A stretch of DNA of 64,000 bases, from contig CAJTNL010000001.1 in assembly GCA_910577755.1 (NCBI GenBank), positions 62,001 to 126,000 on the forward strand, written 5' to 3'. This document shows, piece by piece, positions 47,920-57,217 of the stretch (the first letter of the stretch is position 1; each line of letters starts with the position of its first letter). Under the pieces are notes generated by a model. The model had not been told where the DNA came from. It did no database searches and saw only the letters and a program-made list of their open reading frames with translations. Position numbers and translations under genes: made by a program. The stretch is from an uncultured Eubacteriales bacterium. GTDB lineage: Bacteria > Bacillota > Clostridia > Oscillospirales > Acutalibacteraceae.

Positions 47920-49041
47920 ATGGATACACGATTTCTGTATCTTTGTAAAAGCATTTTGCTTTGCATCCTAACCATTTTATGTGCATTGGGCATTTTATTA
48001 TTTCCTGCTGATGTTTCTAAAGGAGCCTTAAACGGCATGAACTACTGCCTATATACCTTAATTCCATCGCTGTTTCCGTTCATGGTACTATCGTCATTTA
48101 TAGTAAATTCCAGAGCTTCATATTTATTAGCAAAAATTTTACATCCAATCACTCAATTTTTCTTTTACTTACCCGGCAGTGCCGGCGCTGTCATCGTTAT
48201 GAGCATGGTTGGCGGATATCCCATTGGTGCACGAGGATGTATGTCTTTATTAAATCAAAGGGTCATTACACAGAAGCAAGCGCAGCGAATGTTATGCTTT
48301 TGTGTTAATGCTGGACCTGCATTTATCATCACTGTAGTAGGCAGCGTATTGTTTCAAAACACATTATTGGGCGTTTTGATTTTCTTTTCTCAGATAGTCG
48401 CTATGCTAATCATAGGTATTACCCTTGGTCTAACCGCCCGTCTCCGCCAAGAAAACTTTATAAACGCTACAGCTGCGCCGGCATGCTGCGATTCTCCTTT
48501 CGTTGAATCTACTTTAGACGCTTCCCGCAGTTTGTTTAATATGTGTGCCTTTGTTATATTGTTTTCTTCTTTATTATCTTTACTCCGTTCAATCGGAATT
48601 GCGCAAGGCATTTGCCGGCTGCTACTGCAATTACAAATCCCTGCTTCCATCTCTGCTTCTTTGCTTTCTATTTTAACGGAAATAACCAGTGGCTGTGTAG
48701 ATACAGCCGTACTGCATGCGCCTATAACGCTGCTGACATTCGGTCTTGGTTTTGGTGGATTTTGTGTGCATTTTCAAATATTTTCAATTATAAAAAGCGG
48801 TATGTCAAAATTAAAATTTGTTTTATTTCGTTTATTTCATGGTATTGTTGCCGCACTGATTTTTACAGTATTTTTACCATTGTTACCCGATTCCCCTGTT
48901 TCGGTATTTAGTAATACAAACCAAACAATATCCGGTACTCTTTCTTATTCTATTCCCGCAGGAATCGCTCTTGCAGTATGCTGTATTATTTTTCTGTTTT
49001 CCGTCAGTTTTGAACGCAACAATCCATTTGTAAAAAGGTAG
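47920..49041 (+). CDS. ylbJ: Sporulation integral membrane protein YlbJ
   Basis: A 373-aa membrane protein with about ten helices and two nucleoside-recognition (Gate) segments: NYCLYTLIPSLFPFMVLSSF and GYPIGARGCMSLLNQ, and NAGPAFIITVVGS. YlbJ helps form the spore cortex in Bacillus and is sigma-E dependent. It is divergent from yqfC. A good AGAAAGGAGAG precedes the start. Confidence 0.9.
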   Translation: MDTRFLYLCKSILLCILTILCALGILLFPADVSKGALNGMNYCLYTLIPSLFPFMVLSSFIVNSRASYLLAKILHPITQFFFYLPGSAGAVIVMSMVGGYPIGARGCMSLLNQRVITQKQAQRMLCFCVNAGPAFIITVVGSVLFQNTLLGVLIFFSQIVAMLIIGITLGLTARLRQENFINATAAPACCDSPFVESTLDASRSLFNMCAFVILFSSLLSLLRSIGIAQGICRLLLQLQIPASISASLLSILTEITSGCVDTAVLHAPITLLTFGLGFGGFCVHFQIFSIIKSGMSKLKFVLFRLFHGIVAALIFTVFLPLLPDSPVSVFSNTNQTISGTLSYSIPAGIALAVCCIIFLFSVSFERNNPFVKR

Positions 49042-49101
49042 AAAAACGTAAAAAACAATGATATAATAAAGATCATAAAGATCACAAAGGAGATATTCCA
49101 C

Positions 49102-49314
49102 ATGGCAAATACAGATTTGTACGGTTTAAAAATTGAACCTAACTGCGAATATTGCAGCAACAATAGAACCCCCAATCTATTACCGACCTGCTCTGTCAAC
49201 TGCAAAATTGATGAAAAAGGAAAATGTAAAAAATTTAGCTATGATCCTCTTATGAGGACACCGAAAAACCCACCGCCTTTGGCAGACTTTACAAAAGAAG
49301 ATTTTAAACTTTAG
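49102..49314 (+). CDS. Small cysteine-rich protein
   Basis: A 70-aa protein with CEYCSNNRTPNLLPTC, C and C further on, suggesting a single zinc or iron-sulfur site, and a conserved tail (KFSYDPLMRTPKNPPPLADF, then TKEDF). Short proteins like this are common in Oscillospiraceae; no function is known. CAAAGGAGATATTCCAC precedes the ATG. The gene is closed by a strong terminator. Confidence 0.75.
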   Translation: MANTDLYGLKIEPNCEYCSNNRTPNLLPTCSVNCKIDEKGKCKKFSYDPLMRTPKNPPPLADFTKEDFKL

Positions 49315-49324
49315 TCCTTAACCG

Positions 49325-49363
49325 GACAGGCGCACCGCCTAATAGGCGGTGCGCCTGTCTTTT
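49325..49363 (+). terminator. Very stable terminator
   Basis: A perfect 15-bp GC-rich stem (GACAGGCGCACCGCC with GGCGGTGCGCCTGTC), loop TAATA, then TTTT. Confidence 0.9.
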
Positions 49364-50386
49364 GGAATGTCTTATAAAATCAATAAGCCTACAGGAGAAA
49401 CTATTCTCCGTAAGCTAATTCACTTACTGATAAGCAATTTTTATCCACTTATTGTATAAATATTCAATTTATACAATAAAGATGTTTTTATTTTTTAACG
49501 TTTCTACTTACTATATTCTATGAAAAATCATAAGATCTCACCCCATACTTTTTTATGCTTTTTCCTCTTGCATCCTCTGTAACCTCTTTTACATACTCGA
49601 CACATAACTCACATTTATTTGTTAACTCATAATATCCTTTTTCCTGCACAAAATTTTATTCTTTTGTCTTTTACCTACATTGTGTTTTCACTCTTATCAT
49701 AGTAGTTTTAAAATTTTCAATTTCTTACAATAAATGCAGTCAATTTTGGATTTACTTTCATCAATGCTAAATTAAAAATTTATTTTAGGTAAAATTATGA
49801 AAGTATACTAATAATAAGAATATAAACAAAATTTCTGTAAATTTTTACTATTTCAACAGAAAAATTAGCTTTTTTTTCAATGATATGGTATACATCTTAA
49901 CATAATTATGCCACTACTAAAAAAAATAATACTTTTGAGCAAATCTTTTCAACGTTATCAACATAGTTTTCCACAATTTTATATAGGACATACCTTGCTT
50001 TTTCTAAGTTTTCAACAGCAAAATTCCATTTTATTTTCAAGTTCGTGTGGAAAATTATAAAAGATTTTAGTTTACATAACCTATTTTCCTGAATATTATA
50101 CTTTCAAACTATTCTATAAAATGGGATAAAAGTTTTCACAAGCAATATTACAAACATTACCAGACATAAAACAATTTTCCCACTCAAATAAACGCACATC
50201 CGCATAATAAATATCTATAAACTCACCGTAGCTATCATCAAACTAGTAATAACTAACACAATAGGTACAGACAGATTAAACTACCTCTCAAGCAGTCACA
50301 ATAAGCAAAAACAATTTATTATACCAGATGCGCCCCCTGTATTCCCTCAACATAAAAAACGGATGAATATTCATCCGTTTTTTATG
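49364..50386. other. Gene-free AT-rich kilobase with DnaA-box-like 9-mers
   Basis: No convincing coding region in about 1 kb. It contains TTATCCACT at 49441, then a perfect 13-bp inverted repeat (TTATTGTATAAAT 49449-49461 with ATTTATACAATAA 49467-49479), and a cluster of DnaA-like boxes: TTTTCAACG (49946), TTATCAACA (49955), TTTTCCACA (49967), TTTTCAACA (50009) and, inverted, TGTGGAAAA (50046). The terminator-like repeat at 50356-50384 (AAAAAACGGATGAAT with ATTCATCCGTTTTTT) belongs to thrS. Confidence 0.6.
50355..50385 (-). terminator. Terminator of thrS
   Basis: AAAAAACGGATGAAT and ATTCATCCGTTTTTT form an almost loop-free palindrome immediately after the thrS stop; T-run on the minus strand. 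Confidence 0.85.
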
Positions 50387-52327
50387 TTATTTCGCTTTCG
50401 TCACAATCTCCTGTTGTATTTTAGCCAAAAACTCTGCTACAAGCATACTACCCAAATCTCCATCTTTACGACTGCGAACGGAAACAGTTCCTTCTTCAAC
50501 CTCTTTATCACCAATCACGAGCATATATGGAATTTTCTCAAGTTGCGCTTCACGGATCTTATAGCCTATTTTTTCGCTTCTTGTATCACAAGTTACACGT
50601 ACACCACTGATGCTTAATTTTGCTTCCACCTTTTTTGCCTGATCAATCAGACGGTCGCTGATGGGTAGTACTCGTACCTGTTCAGGCATCAGCCACGTTG
50701 GCAATGCGCCTGCGTATTTTTCCAACAGCAACGCCAGCGTTCTTTCATAACAACCAATTGAGGAACGATGAATAATATATGGATGTTTCTTGGTTCCGTC
50801 GGCATCTACATATTCCATACCAAACTTTTCCGCTAACATCTGGTCAATCTGAATCGTAATCAGGGTATCCTCTTTACCATGCACGTTTTTAATTTGTACA
50901 TCTAACTTTGGTCCATAAAACGCTGCTTCACCAACACCAATTACATAAGGTATATCTAAATCCTTGAGAATACGTTCCATCGTACCTTGCGCCTCATTCC
51001 ACTGCTCTTGTGTGCCGATATACTTTTCTCGGTTTTCGGGATCCCATTGAGAAAATCGATAGGATACATCCTCGTAAAGACCTAATGTATTAAGCATATA
51101 GATGACCAAATCTAAGCAGTTTTTGAACTCATCTTCCAGCTGTTGAGGGGTACACATTAAATGACCCTCGGAAAGGGTAAACTGACGAACACGAATTAAA
51201 CCATGCATCTCTCCTGAAGCCTCATTGCGGAACAGGGTAGAGGTTTCATTATAACGCAACGGTAGATCACGATAAGAGCGCGGTTTGCTTAGATATGCCT
51301 GATATTGGAACGGGCAAGTCATAGGGCGAAGTGCAAAAACCTCATCATCCTTTTCTGGATTTCCAAGCACAAACATTCCATCCTGATAATGATCCCAGTG
51401 ACCAGAAATCTTATATAAGTCACTCTTTGCCATATATGGCGTTTTGGTCAGCTGCCAACCGCGGCGCTGCTCCTCATCTTCAACAAAACGGCTAAGAAGC
51501 TGAATAACTCTTGCGCCATTTGGCAACAAAATCGGCAACCCTTGCCCAATATAGTCTACCGTTGTAAAGTAGCCTAGCTGACGGCCGAGTAAATTATGAT
51601 CGCGTTTTTTTGCTTCCTCAATACGCTCTAGATATTCTTCCAATTCTGAGGTTTTTGGAAAAGCGATTCCGTATATACGCTGCAGCGCCTTGTTTTTAGC
51701 ATCTCCACGCCAGTAAGCCGCAGTGGCGCTAGTTAGCCTGATAGCCTTGAGATTTGCAGTAGACATCAAATGAGGACCAGCGCAAAGGTCTGTAAACTCT
51801 CCCTGTTTGTAAAAACTGATTGCTTCACCGTTACTAGCATGCTCTGCAATCAATTCTACTTTATAGGTTTGATTTTGCTCTTTCATCAACTCCATAGCCT
51901 CATTTGCCGGCAATTCAAAGCGTTCAATTGACAAACCCTCTTTAATGATTTTTTTAATCTCTGCTTCAATCTTTGGCATATCCTCCTGGGTTAACGGGCG
52001 CGATAGATCAATATCATAATAAAAACCGTTGTCAATCGCAGGACCAATTGCCAGTTTTGCCTCAGGAAACAACCGTTTCACAGCTTGTGCCAATACATGA
52101 GAAGCTGTATGCCAATATGCCTTTTTACCTTCCTCTTCCGAAAACGTAAGAATTTCCAATTGACAATCTTCGGTAATTGGCGTACGCAAATCCACTACGT
52201 TTCCATTCACTTTACCTGCACATGCCGCTTTATAAAGACCCGCTCCAATTGATTTTGCGATTTCCGCAACAGAAGTTCCTTTATCAAATTCTTTTATATC
52301 GCCTTTTAAACTTACTTTTACGCTCAT
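50387..52327 (-). CDS. thrS: Threonyl-tRNA synthetase
   Basis: A 646-aa class II synthetase with the TGS domain, the editing domain (HTASHVLAQAVKRLFPEAKL), catalytic core (RYNETSTLFRNEASGEMHGL, QIDQMLAEKFG) and anticodon-binding C-terminus (PEQVRVLPISDRLIDQAKK). A T-box upstream controls it by uncharged tRNA-Thr. Confidence 0.98.
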   Translation of the reverse strand: MSVKVSLKGDIKEFDKGTSVAEIAKSIGAGLYKAACAGKVNGNVVDLRTPITEDCQLEILTFSEEEGKKAYWHTASHVLAQAVKRLFPEAKLAIGPAIDNGFYYDIDLSRPLTQEDMPKIEAEIKKIIKEGLSIERFELPANEAMELMKEQNQTYKVELIAEHASNGEAISFYKQGEFTDLCAGPHLMSTANLKAIRLTSATAAYWRGDAKNKALQRIYGIAFPKTSELEEYLERIEEAKKRDHNLLGRQLGYFTTVDYIGQGLPILLPNGARVIQLLSRFVEDEEQRRGWQLTKTPYMAKSDLYKISGHWDHYQDGMFVLGNPEKDDEVFALRPMTCPFQYQAYLSKPRSYRDLPLRYNETSTLFRNEASGEMHGLIRVRQFTLSEGHLMCTPQQLEDEFKNCLDLVIYMLNTLGLYEDVSYRFSQWDPENREKYIGTQEQWNEAQGTMERILKDLDIPYVIGVGEAAFYGPKLDVQIKNVHGKEDTLITIQIDQMLAEKFGMEYVDADGTKKHPYIIHRSSIGCYERTLALLLEKYAGALPTWLMPEQVRVLPISDRLIDQAKKVEAKLSISGVRVTCDTRSEKIGYKIREAQLEKIPYMLVIGDKEVEEGTVSVRSRKDGDLGSMLVAEFLAKIQQEIVTKAK

Positions 52328-52349
52328 AATGATAACTCTCCTTTATTTA

Positions 52350-52624
52350 TAAAAATAAAAAACCCGTCCCATATAAGGGACGAGTAATAACTCTCGTGAT
52401 TCCACCCAAATTCAACAAAACCAAAGTTTTGCCCTCTTTGCAGGCCGATAACGAAACCTAACCGGTATACCTTTCTCTAGTAAGATGTTCGGTATACTGC
52501 TCCAAGGCGGTAACTTTGTTTCTGTTTTACGGCGGACACTCTCAGCCTATGGTATCCATTCTCTGACGCTCAACCTATGAAACAAAGCTTCCTCTTCAAC
52601 ACATATTTTTTATTGCATTTTTAT
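52350..52624 (-). promoter_or_regulatory. T-box riboswitch of thrS
   Basis: The minus-strand leader carries the T-box GGGTGGAATCACGAG and ends in a hairpin (CGTCCC with GGGACG, 52365-52382) plus TTTTTT. Upstream stems are present; I did not assign the specifier codon. The structure parallels the alaS leader in the window (shared GAGGAAGCT and GCTGAGAG). Confidence 0.87.
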
Positions 52625-52630
52625 GTTTAT

Positions 52631-52659
52631 ATGGTATCATTTTTAAACAAAAAAGTCAA
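52631..52659 (-). promoter_or_regulatory. thrS promoter
   Basis: TTGACT and TACCAT with a 17-base spacer, placed just before the T-box leader. Confidence 0.6.
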
Positions 52660-52731
52660 GTATATCAAATACTACTGTCTTTGGCCCAACCACTCCCATG
52701 TTCCATATACAATTATATAAGAAATATATTC

Positions 52732-52761
52732 TTGACATGGTAGTATAAAAAGTAATACAAT
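52732..52761 (+). promoter_or_regulatory. rny promoter
   Basis: TTGACA (52732-52737) and TACAAT (52756-52761), spacer 18, about 110 bp before the rny start. Confidence 0.6.
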
Positions 52762-52871
52762 AACAAATAGGTATCTCTAACATTATTTTAGTAAAAACGC
52801 AGTTTTACTTACATAACTTTCATGAACAAAAATAAAAATTAACAAAAAAAATCAAGGAGGTGCACGCAGGA

Positions 52872-54440
52872 ATGAACGCAGTTGGGATTGCGATTATTAT
52901 ATGTATAGCGGTTAGTCTAATCATTGTTGCAGCAGTCGGTGTAATAGCATTTATTGCCGGCAGCTCTCATAGAAAAAAAACAGCCGAGGCAGTAATCGGT
53001 TCTGCAGAAAATGAAGCGAAAAAAATACTTGAAGAAGCAATTAAAGCCGCTGAGGCAAAGAAAAAAGAGGTCGTGTTAGAAGGCAAAGAGGAGGTTCACC
53101 AGTTTCGTAACGAGTCTGAAAAAGAACTTGCAGACCGTCGTAAAGAAGTACAGCGCCGGGAACGACGCATGCAGCAAAAAGAAGAAGCTATTGATAGAAA
53201 AATGGAGAGCCTTGAGCACAAAGAAGAAAACATTGCCGATATGAAACAACAAGCTGAAGCATTATTGGCAGAAGCAGAAGGTATAAAAGCGAATCAATAT
53301 GAAGCGTTAGAGCGTATTTCCGGTTTGTCTATAGAACAAGCAAAGGATTTCTTGCTAAAGAAATTAGAAAACGAGCTGGTTCACGAAAAAGCGGCTAAAA
53401 TTATGGAAATTGAACAACAGACAAGAGAGGATGCTGAAAAAACAGCAAGAGAAATTATTACGCTGGCTATACAGCGCTGTGCGGCAGATCATGTTGCTGA
53501 GGCAACAATTTCTGTTGTACCATTGCCGAATGATGAAATGAAAGGGCGCATCATTGGTCGTGAGGGCCGCAACATTCGCACAATTGAAACAATGACAGGC
53601 GTTGATTTAATCATTGACGATACCCCTGAGGCTATTACCATTTCGTGTTTTGAACCAGTTCGTCGTGAGATAGCCAGAGTTGCGCTGGAAAAATTGATTG
53701 CAGACGGTCGTATTCATCCAACCCGGATTGAAGAAATGATTGAAAAGGCCCGCCGTGAAGTTGATGCTACTATTAAGCAAGAAGGTGAGCGCGCTGTTAT
53801 CGAAGCCGACGTGAACGGCATCCATCCAGAAATTGTAAAGTTGCTGGGCCGTATGAGATATCGTACAAGCTACGGACAAAACGTACTAAACCATTCTCTT
53901 GAGGTTGCGTTTTTATCCGGTATGATGGCCTCTGAACTAGGGCTTGATCCTGCTCTTGCTCGCCGTGCCGGCTTATTGCACGACATTGGCAAAGCGCTGG
54001 ACCATGAAACTGAAGGTACGCATGTCGAACTGGGGCTTGAAGTTGCCCATAAATATAAAGAACATGAAGTTGTGATTGACGCCATTCAATCGCACCATGG
54101 CGATGTAGAACCGCTTACTATCATTGCATGTCTTGTACAAGCAGCTGACGCCGTTTCTGCGGCCAGACCCGGCGCACGCAGAGAAAATCTTGAAAACTAC
54201 ATCAAACGTCTGGAAAAACTTGAAAATGTTGCATCCTCCTTTGAAGGTGTAGAACGCTGCTATGCGATTCAAGCAGGAAGAGAAATCCGCATTATGGTTA
54301 CACCCGAAATTATAGACGATGACAATATGGTTTTACTAGCAAGGAACATTTGTAAAAAAATTGAAAGCGATTTAGAATATCCAGGTCAAATTAAAGTCAA
54401 CATGGTTCGTGAGAGCCGCGCAATTGAATACGCAAGATAA
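52872..54440 (+). CDS. rny: Ribonuclease Y
   Basis: A 522-aa membrane-anchored endoribonuclease that starts mRNA decay. It has an N-terminal helix (IAIIICIAVSLIIVAAVGVI), a long coiled coil, a KH domain (GRIIGREGRNIRTIETMTGV) and an HD domain (RAGLLHDIGKALDHETEGTH). I prefer the ATG at 52872, eleven bases after AAGGAGG; the GTG at 52860 touches that site. First gene of rny-ymdB-yloV-recG. Confidence 0.96.
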   Translation: MNAVGIAIIICIAVSLIIVAAVGVIAFIAGSSHRKKTAEAVIGSAENEAKKILEEAIKAAEAKKKEVVLEGKEEVHQFRNESEKELADRRKEVQRRERRMQQKEEAIDRKMESLEHKEENIADMKQQAEALLAEAEGIKANQYEALERISGLSIEQAKDFLLKKLENELVHEKAAKIMEIEQQTREDAEKTAREIITLAIQRCAADHVAEATISVVPLPNDEMKGRIIGREGRNIRTIETMTGVDLIIDDTPEAITISCFEPVRREIARVALEKLIADGRIHPTRIEEMIEKARREVDATIKQEGERAVIEADVNGIHPEIVKLLGRMRYRTSYGQNVLNHSLEVAFLSGMMASELGLDPALARRAGLLHDIGKALDHETEGTHVELGLEVAHKYKEHEVVIDAIQSHHGDVEPLTIIACLVQAADAVSAARPGARRENLENYIKRLEKLENVASSFEGVERCYAIQAGREIRIMVTPEIIDDDNMVLLARNICKKIESDLEYPGQIKVNMVRESRAIEYAR

Positions 54441-54588
54441 TGTTACGGCAGATGGCACTTTAAGCAAAATCTGCCGTATTTTTTCATAAGTGTTTCTTTA
54501 TTTGAAAAATATTCATATAAATAAATTCATTTCTACATAATCATATGGTATAATAACATATATGATAAATAGTCAACGGAGGGCATCC

Positions 54589-55377
54589 ATGAAAGTACTT
54601 GCATTAGGTGATATTATTGGAAGCATCGGCTGTAAATTTTTGCGCACGCAATTACCTTCTTTAAAACAAGAAAAAAATATTGATTTAGTCATCGCAAATG
54701 GAGAAAACTCCGCTGATGGTAACGGCATTACTCCTGCTTCAGCTGAACACCTTTTTACAAGCGGGATTGATGTAATTACAACTGGTAACCATGCCTTTCG
54801 CCGTAAAGAATGTTATGAATTGTACGACAGCGAAGATTATTTGCTGCGTCCCGCCAATTATCCCAACGGTGCTCCTGGAAAAGGTATTTGTATTGTTGAT
54901 AAAGGCCGCTTTCAAGCAGCTGTTATCAATTTAATGGGAGTCGTATATTTAGAGCATTTAAACTGCCCCTTTTCGATCATGGATCAATTACTACAAAAAA
55001 CCTCTTTGCCAAAAATTATATTGGTGGATTTCCATGCAGAGGCAACTGGAGAAAAAGGAGGCTTTGCTTACGAATATGACGGCGCTGTTTCTGCTATTTT
55101 CGGTACACATACTCATATTCAAACCGCAGACGAGCAAATTTTACCTCTCGGTACCGGTTTCATAACCGATCTGGGTATGACCGGTCCAAGCCGCTCTGTG
55201 TTGGGTGTAAAACCTGAGCTAATTATTAAAAAATTAAGAACTAAAATGCCAGTTCGATTCGATCTTTCCAGCGGTCTTTGTCATTTAAATGGCGTAGTAT
55301 TTGAAATTGACGAAAAAACTGGAAAAACTGTTTCCATAGAAAGAATACAAATAAAACAAACAAATTTAGATACTTGA
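54589..55377 (+). CDS. ymdB: YmdB-type metallophosphoesterase
   Basis: A 262-aa phosphodiesterase (TIGR00282), active on cyclic nucleotides in Bacillus. Metal residues are in LALGDIIGSIG, ANGENSADGNG, TTGNHAFR and FGTHTHIQTADE. The start is the ATG at 54589, five bases after CGGAGGG. It commonly follows rny. Confidence 0.92.
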   Translation: MKVLALGDIIGSIGCKFLRTQLPSLKQEKNIDLVIANGENSADGNGITPASAEHLFTSGIDVITTGNHAFRRKECYELYDSEDYLLRPANYPNGAPGKGICIVDKGRFQAAVINLMGVVYLEHLNCPFSIMDQLLQKTSLPKIILVDFHAEATGEKGGFAYEYDGAVSAIFGTHTHIQTADEQILPLGTGFITDLGMTGPSRSVLGVKPELIIKKLRTKMPVRFDLSSGLCHLNGVVFEIDEKTGKTVSIERIQIKQTNLDT

Positions 55378-55541
55378 TATATAACCGTTCAACCGTAAAC
55401 AGGAAATTAGATTGAACAATAGAAATTTTCATGATATAATAAATGGCATATTTAATTTGTACAATAAATTGTATCTGTGTACAGTACAATTTTAAATTCT
55501 ATAAAATGCGTCTATGTAATATACATTAAGGAGTGCATAAG

Positions 55542-57215
55542 ATGATAAACGGACTGATCTTAAAAAACGCATTTATTTCAGGCGCTAATAATATTTCTAA
55601 ACACAAAAACATAGTGAACGACATGAACATTTTTCCTGTACCGGACGGCGACACAGGTACAAATATGTCTATGACAATGGCATCCGCTGCAAGCGAGCTT
55701 ACTAAAATAGACTCAACTCACGCAGGTCAAATAGCACAAACAGCCGCTTCAGCCTTATTAAGAGGCGCCCGCGGTAATTCCGGCGTTATTCTTTCTCTGT
55801 TATTTCGTGGCTTTGCAAAAGGAATTGCCAATAAAGATGTTATTACCGGCGTAGATTTTGCAAATGCATTGAGTCTTGGTGTTGAGGATGCTTATAAAGC
55901 CGTTATGAAGCCTACCGAAGGCACTATGCTTACAGTATCTCGTGTCGCATGTGAAAAAGGTAAATCCGCCGCCGCTATTGAAGATGATCCAATATATGTC
56001 TGGTCGGCTATTTGCAAAGGAGCGGTTGAATCGTTGGAAACAACGCCCGACTTATTACCTATTTTAAAAAAGGCCGGTGTTGTGGATGCCGGAGGAAAAG
56101 GTTTGTGCTTAATATTTGAAGGTATGCTATCCGTATTTAAAGACAACATTTTAATCGCAGACGAGTTGCCTACTAAAACAGAATCAGCCAGTGATGATGA
56201 ATTTTTTCGTAATGCAGCGGCAGAATTTGATCAGGATATCACTTTTACCTACTGTACAGAATTTATTATTGGCAGAGAACAAGGTTGCCAAAAATCTCCG
56301 TTAGAATTACGCTCTTATCTTGAAAACATTGGAGATTGTGTAGTCTTAGTAGATGATGAAGAAATCATCAAAGTACACCTGCATACTGAAAATCCAGGCA
56401 ATGCGTTGCAAGAAGCTTTAACGTTTGGTCAATTGCTTACCATAAAAATTGAAAATATGAAAGAACAACACCGTCTTGCGGCTGAAGAAAACGTGAAAGC
56501 GAAAGCAGCCCAGGCAGCAAAAAACGAAATACTGAATCCAGTTGAGCCAATAGAAGACGTGGGATTTGTAGCTGTAGCCGCAGGAGAAGGATTAAAAGCG
56601 CTTTTCAACGATCTTGGCTGTAAACATGTTGTGAGCGGTGGACAAACAATGAATCCTAGTACAGAAGATATCATGAAAGCAATTTTGGCCACCCCCGCTA
56701 AAACAGTATTTGTTTTGCCTAATAATAAGAATATTATTTTAGCTGCTGAACAAACAATACCGTTAATATCAGATCGTAAAGTTATAATACTAAAAACGCG
56801 CACCATACCAGAGGGAATTTCAGCGCTGCTGGCTTATGAAAGCGAGAGCACACCGGAAATCAGTGCAAATGTAATGATGAATGCTGCTAATGCTGTTAAT
56901 ACCGGACTAATTACATTTGCAGCGCGTGATTCAGATTTTGGCGGTAATAAAATGAAAACAGGCGATATTCTCGGTCTACAAAACGGCAAATTAGAAATTG
57001 TTGATAAAGATGTTGTTCATGCTGTAACCAAATTAGCACGCTCCATGGTAAAACGAGAAACTTTCTTTATTACAATTATTTATGGTAAAGATGTGTCTGA
57101 ATCAGAGGCTGAAGACGCATTCCAACGAATCAAATCCAAAGTAGGAAACGAGATTGAAGTCACCTTAGTAAACGGTGGTCAACCGATTTACTACTTTATA
57201 CTCTCGGTTGAATAA
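55542..57215 (+). CDS. DAK2/DegV-linked kinase (YloV/FakA-like)
   Basis: A 557-aa protein with an N-terminal DhaL nucleotide-binding domain (NIFPVPDGDTGTNMSMTM, GARGNSGVILSLLFRG) and a C-terminal FakA-type domain. FakA phosphorylates fatty acids delivered by DegV/FakB proteins. RecG follows directly, as is usual. I chose the ATG at 55542, eight bases after AAGGAG, over the GTG at 55533. Confidence 0.88.
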   Translation: MINGLILKNAFISGANNISKHKNIVNDMNIFPVPDGDTGTNMSMTMASAASELTKIDSTHAGQIAQTAASALLRGARGNSGVILSLLFRGFAKGIANKDVITGVDFANALSLGVEDAYKAVMKPTEGTMLTVSRVACEKGKSAAAIEDDPIYVWSAICKGAVESLETTPDLLPILKKAGVVDAGGKGLCLIFEGMLSVFKDNILIADELPTKTESASDDEFFRNAAAEFDQDITFTYCTEFIIGREQGCQKSPLELRSYLENIGDCVVLVDDEEIIKVHLHTENPGNALQEALTFGQLLTIKIENMKEQHRLAAEENVKAKAAQAAKNEILNPVEPIEDVGFVAVAAGEGLKALFNDLGCKHVVSGGQTMNPSTEDIMKAILATPAKTVFVLPNNKNIILAAEQTIPLISDRKVIILKTRTIPEGISALLAYESESTPEISANVMMNAANAVNTGLITFAARDSDFGGNKMKTGDILGLQNGKLEIVDKDVVHAVTKLARSMVKRETFFITIIYGKDVSESEAEDAFQRIKSKVGNEIEVTLVNGGQPIYYFILSVE

Positions 57216-57217
57216 CT

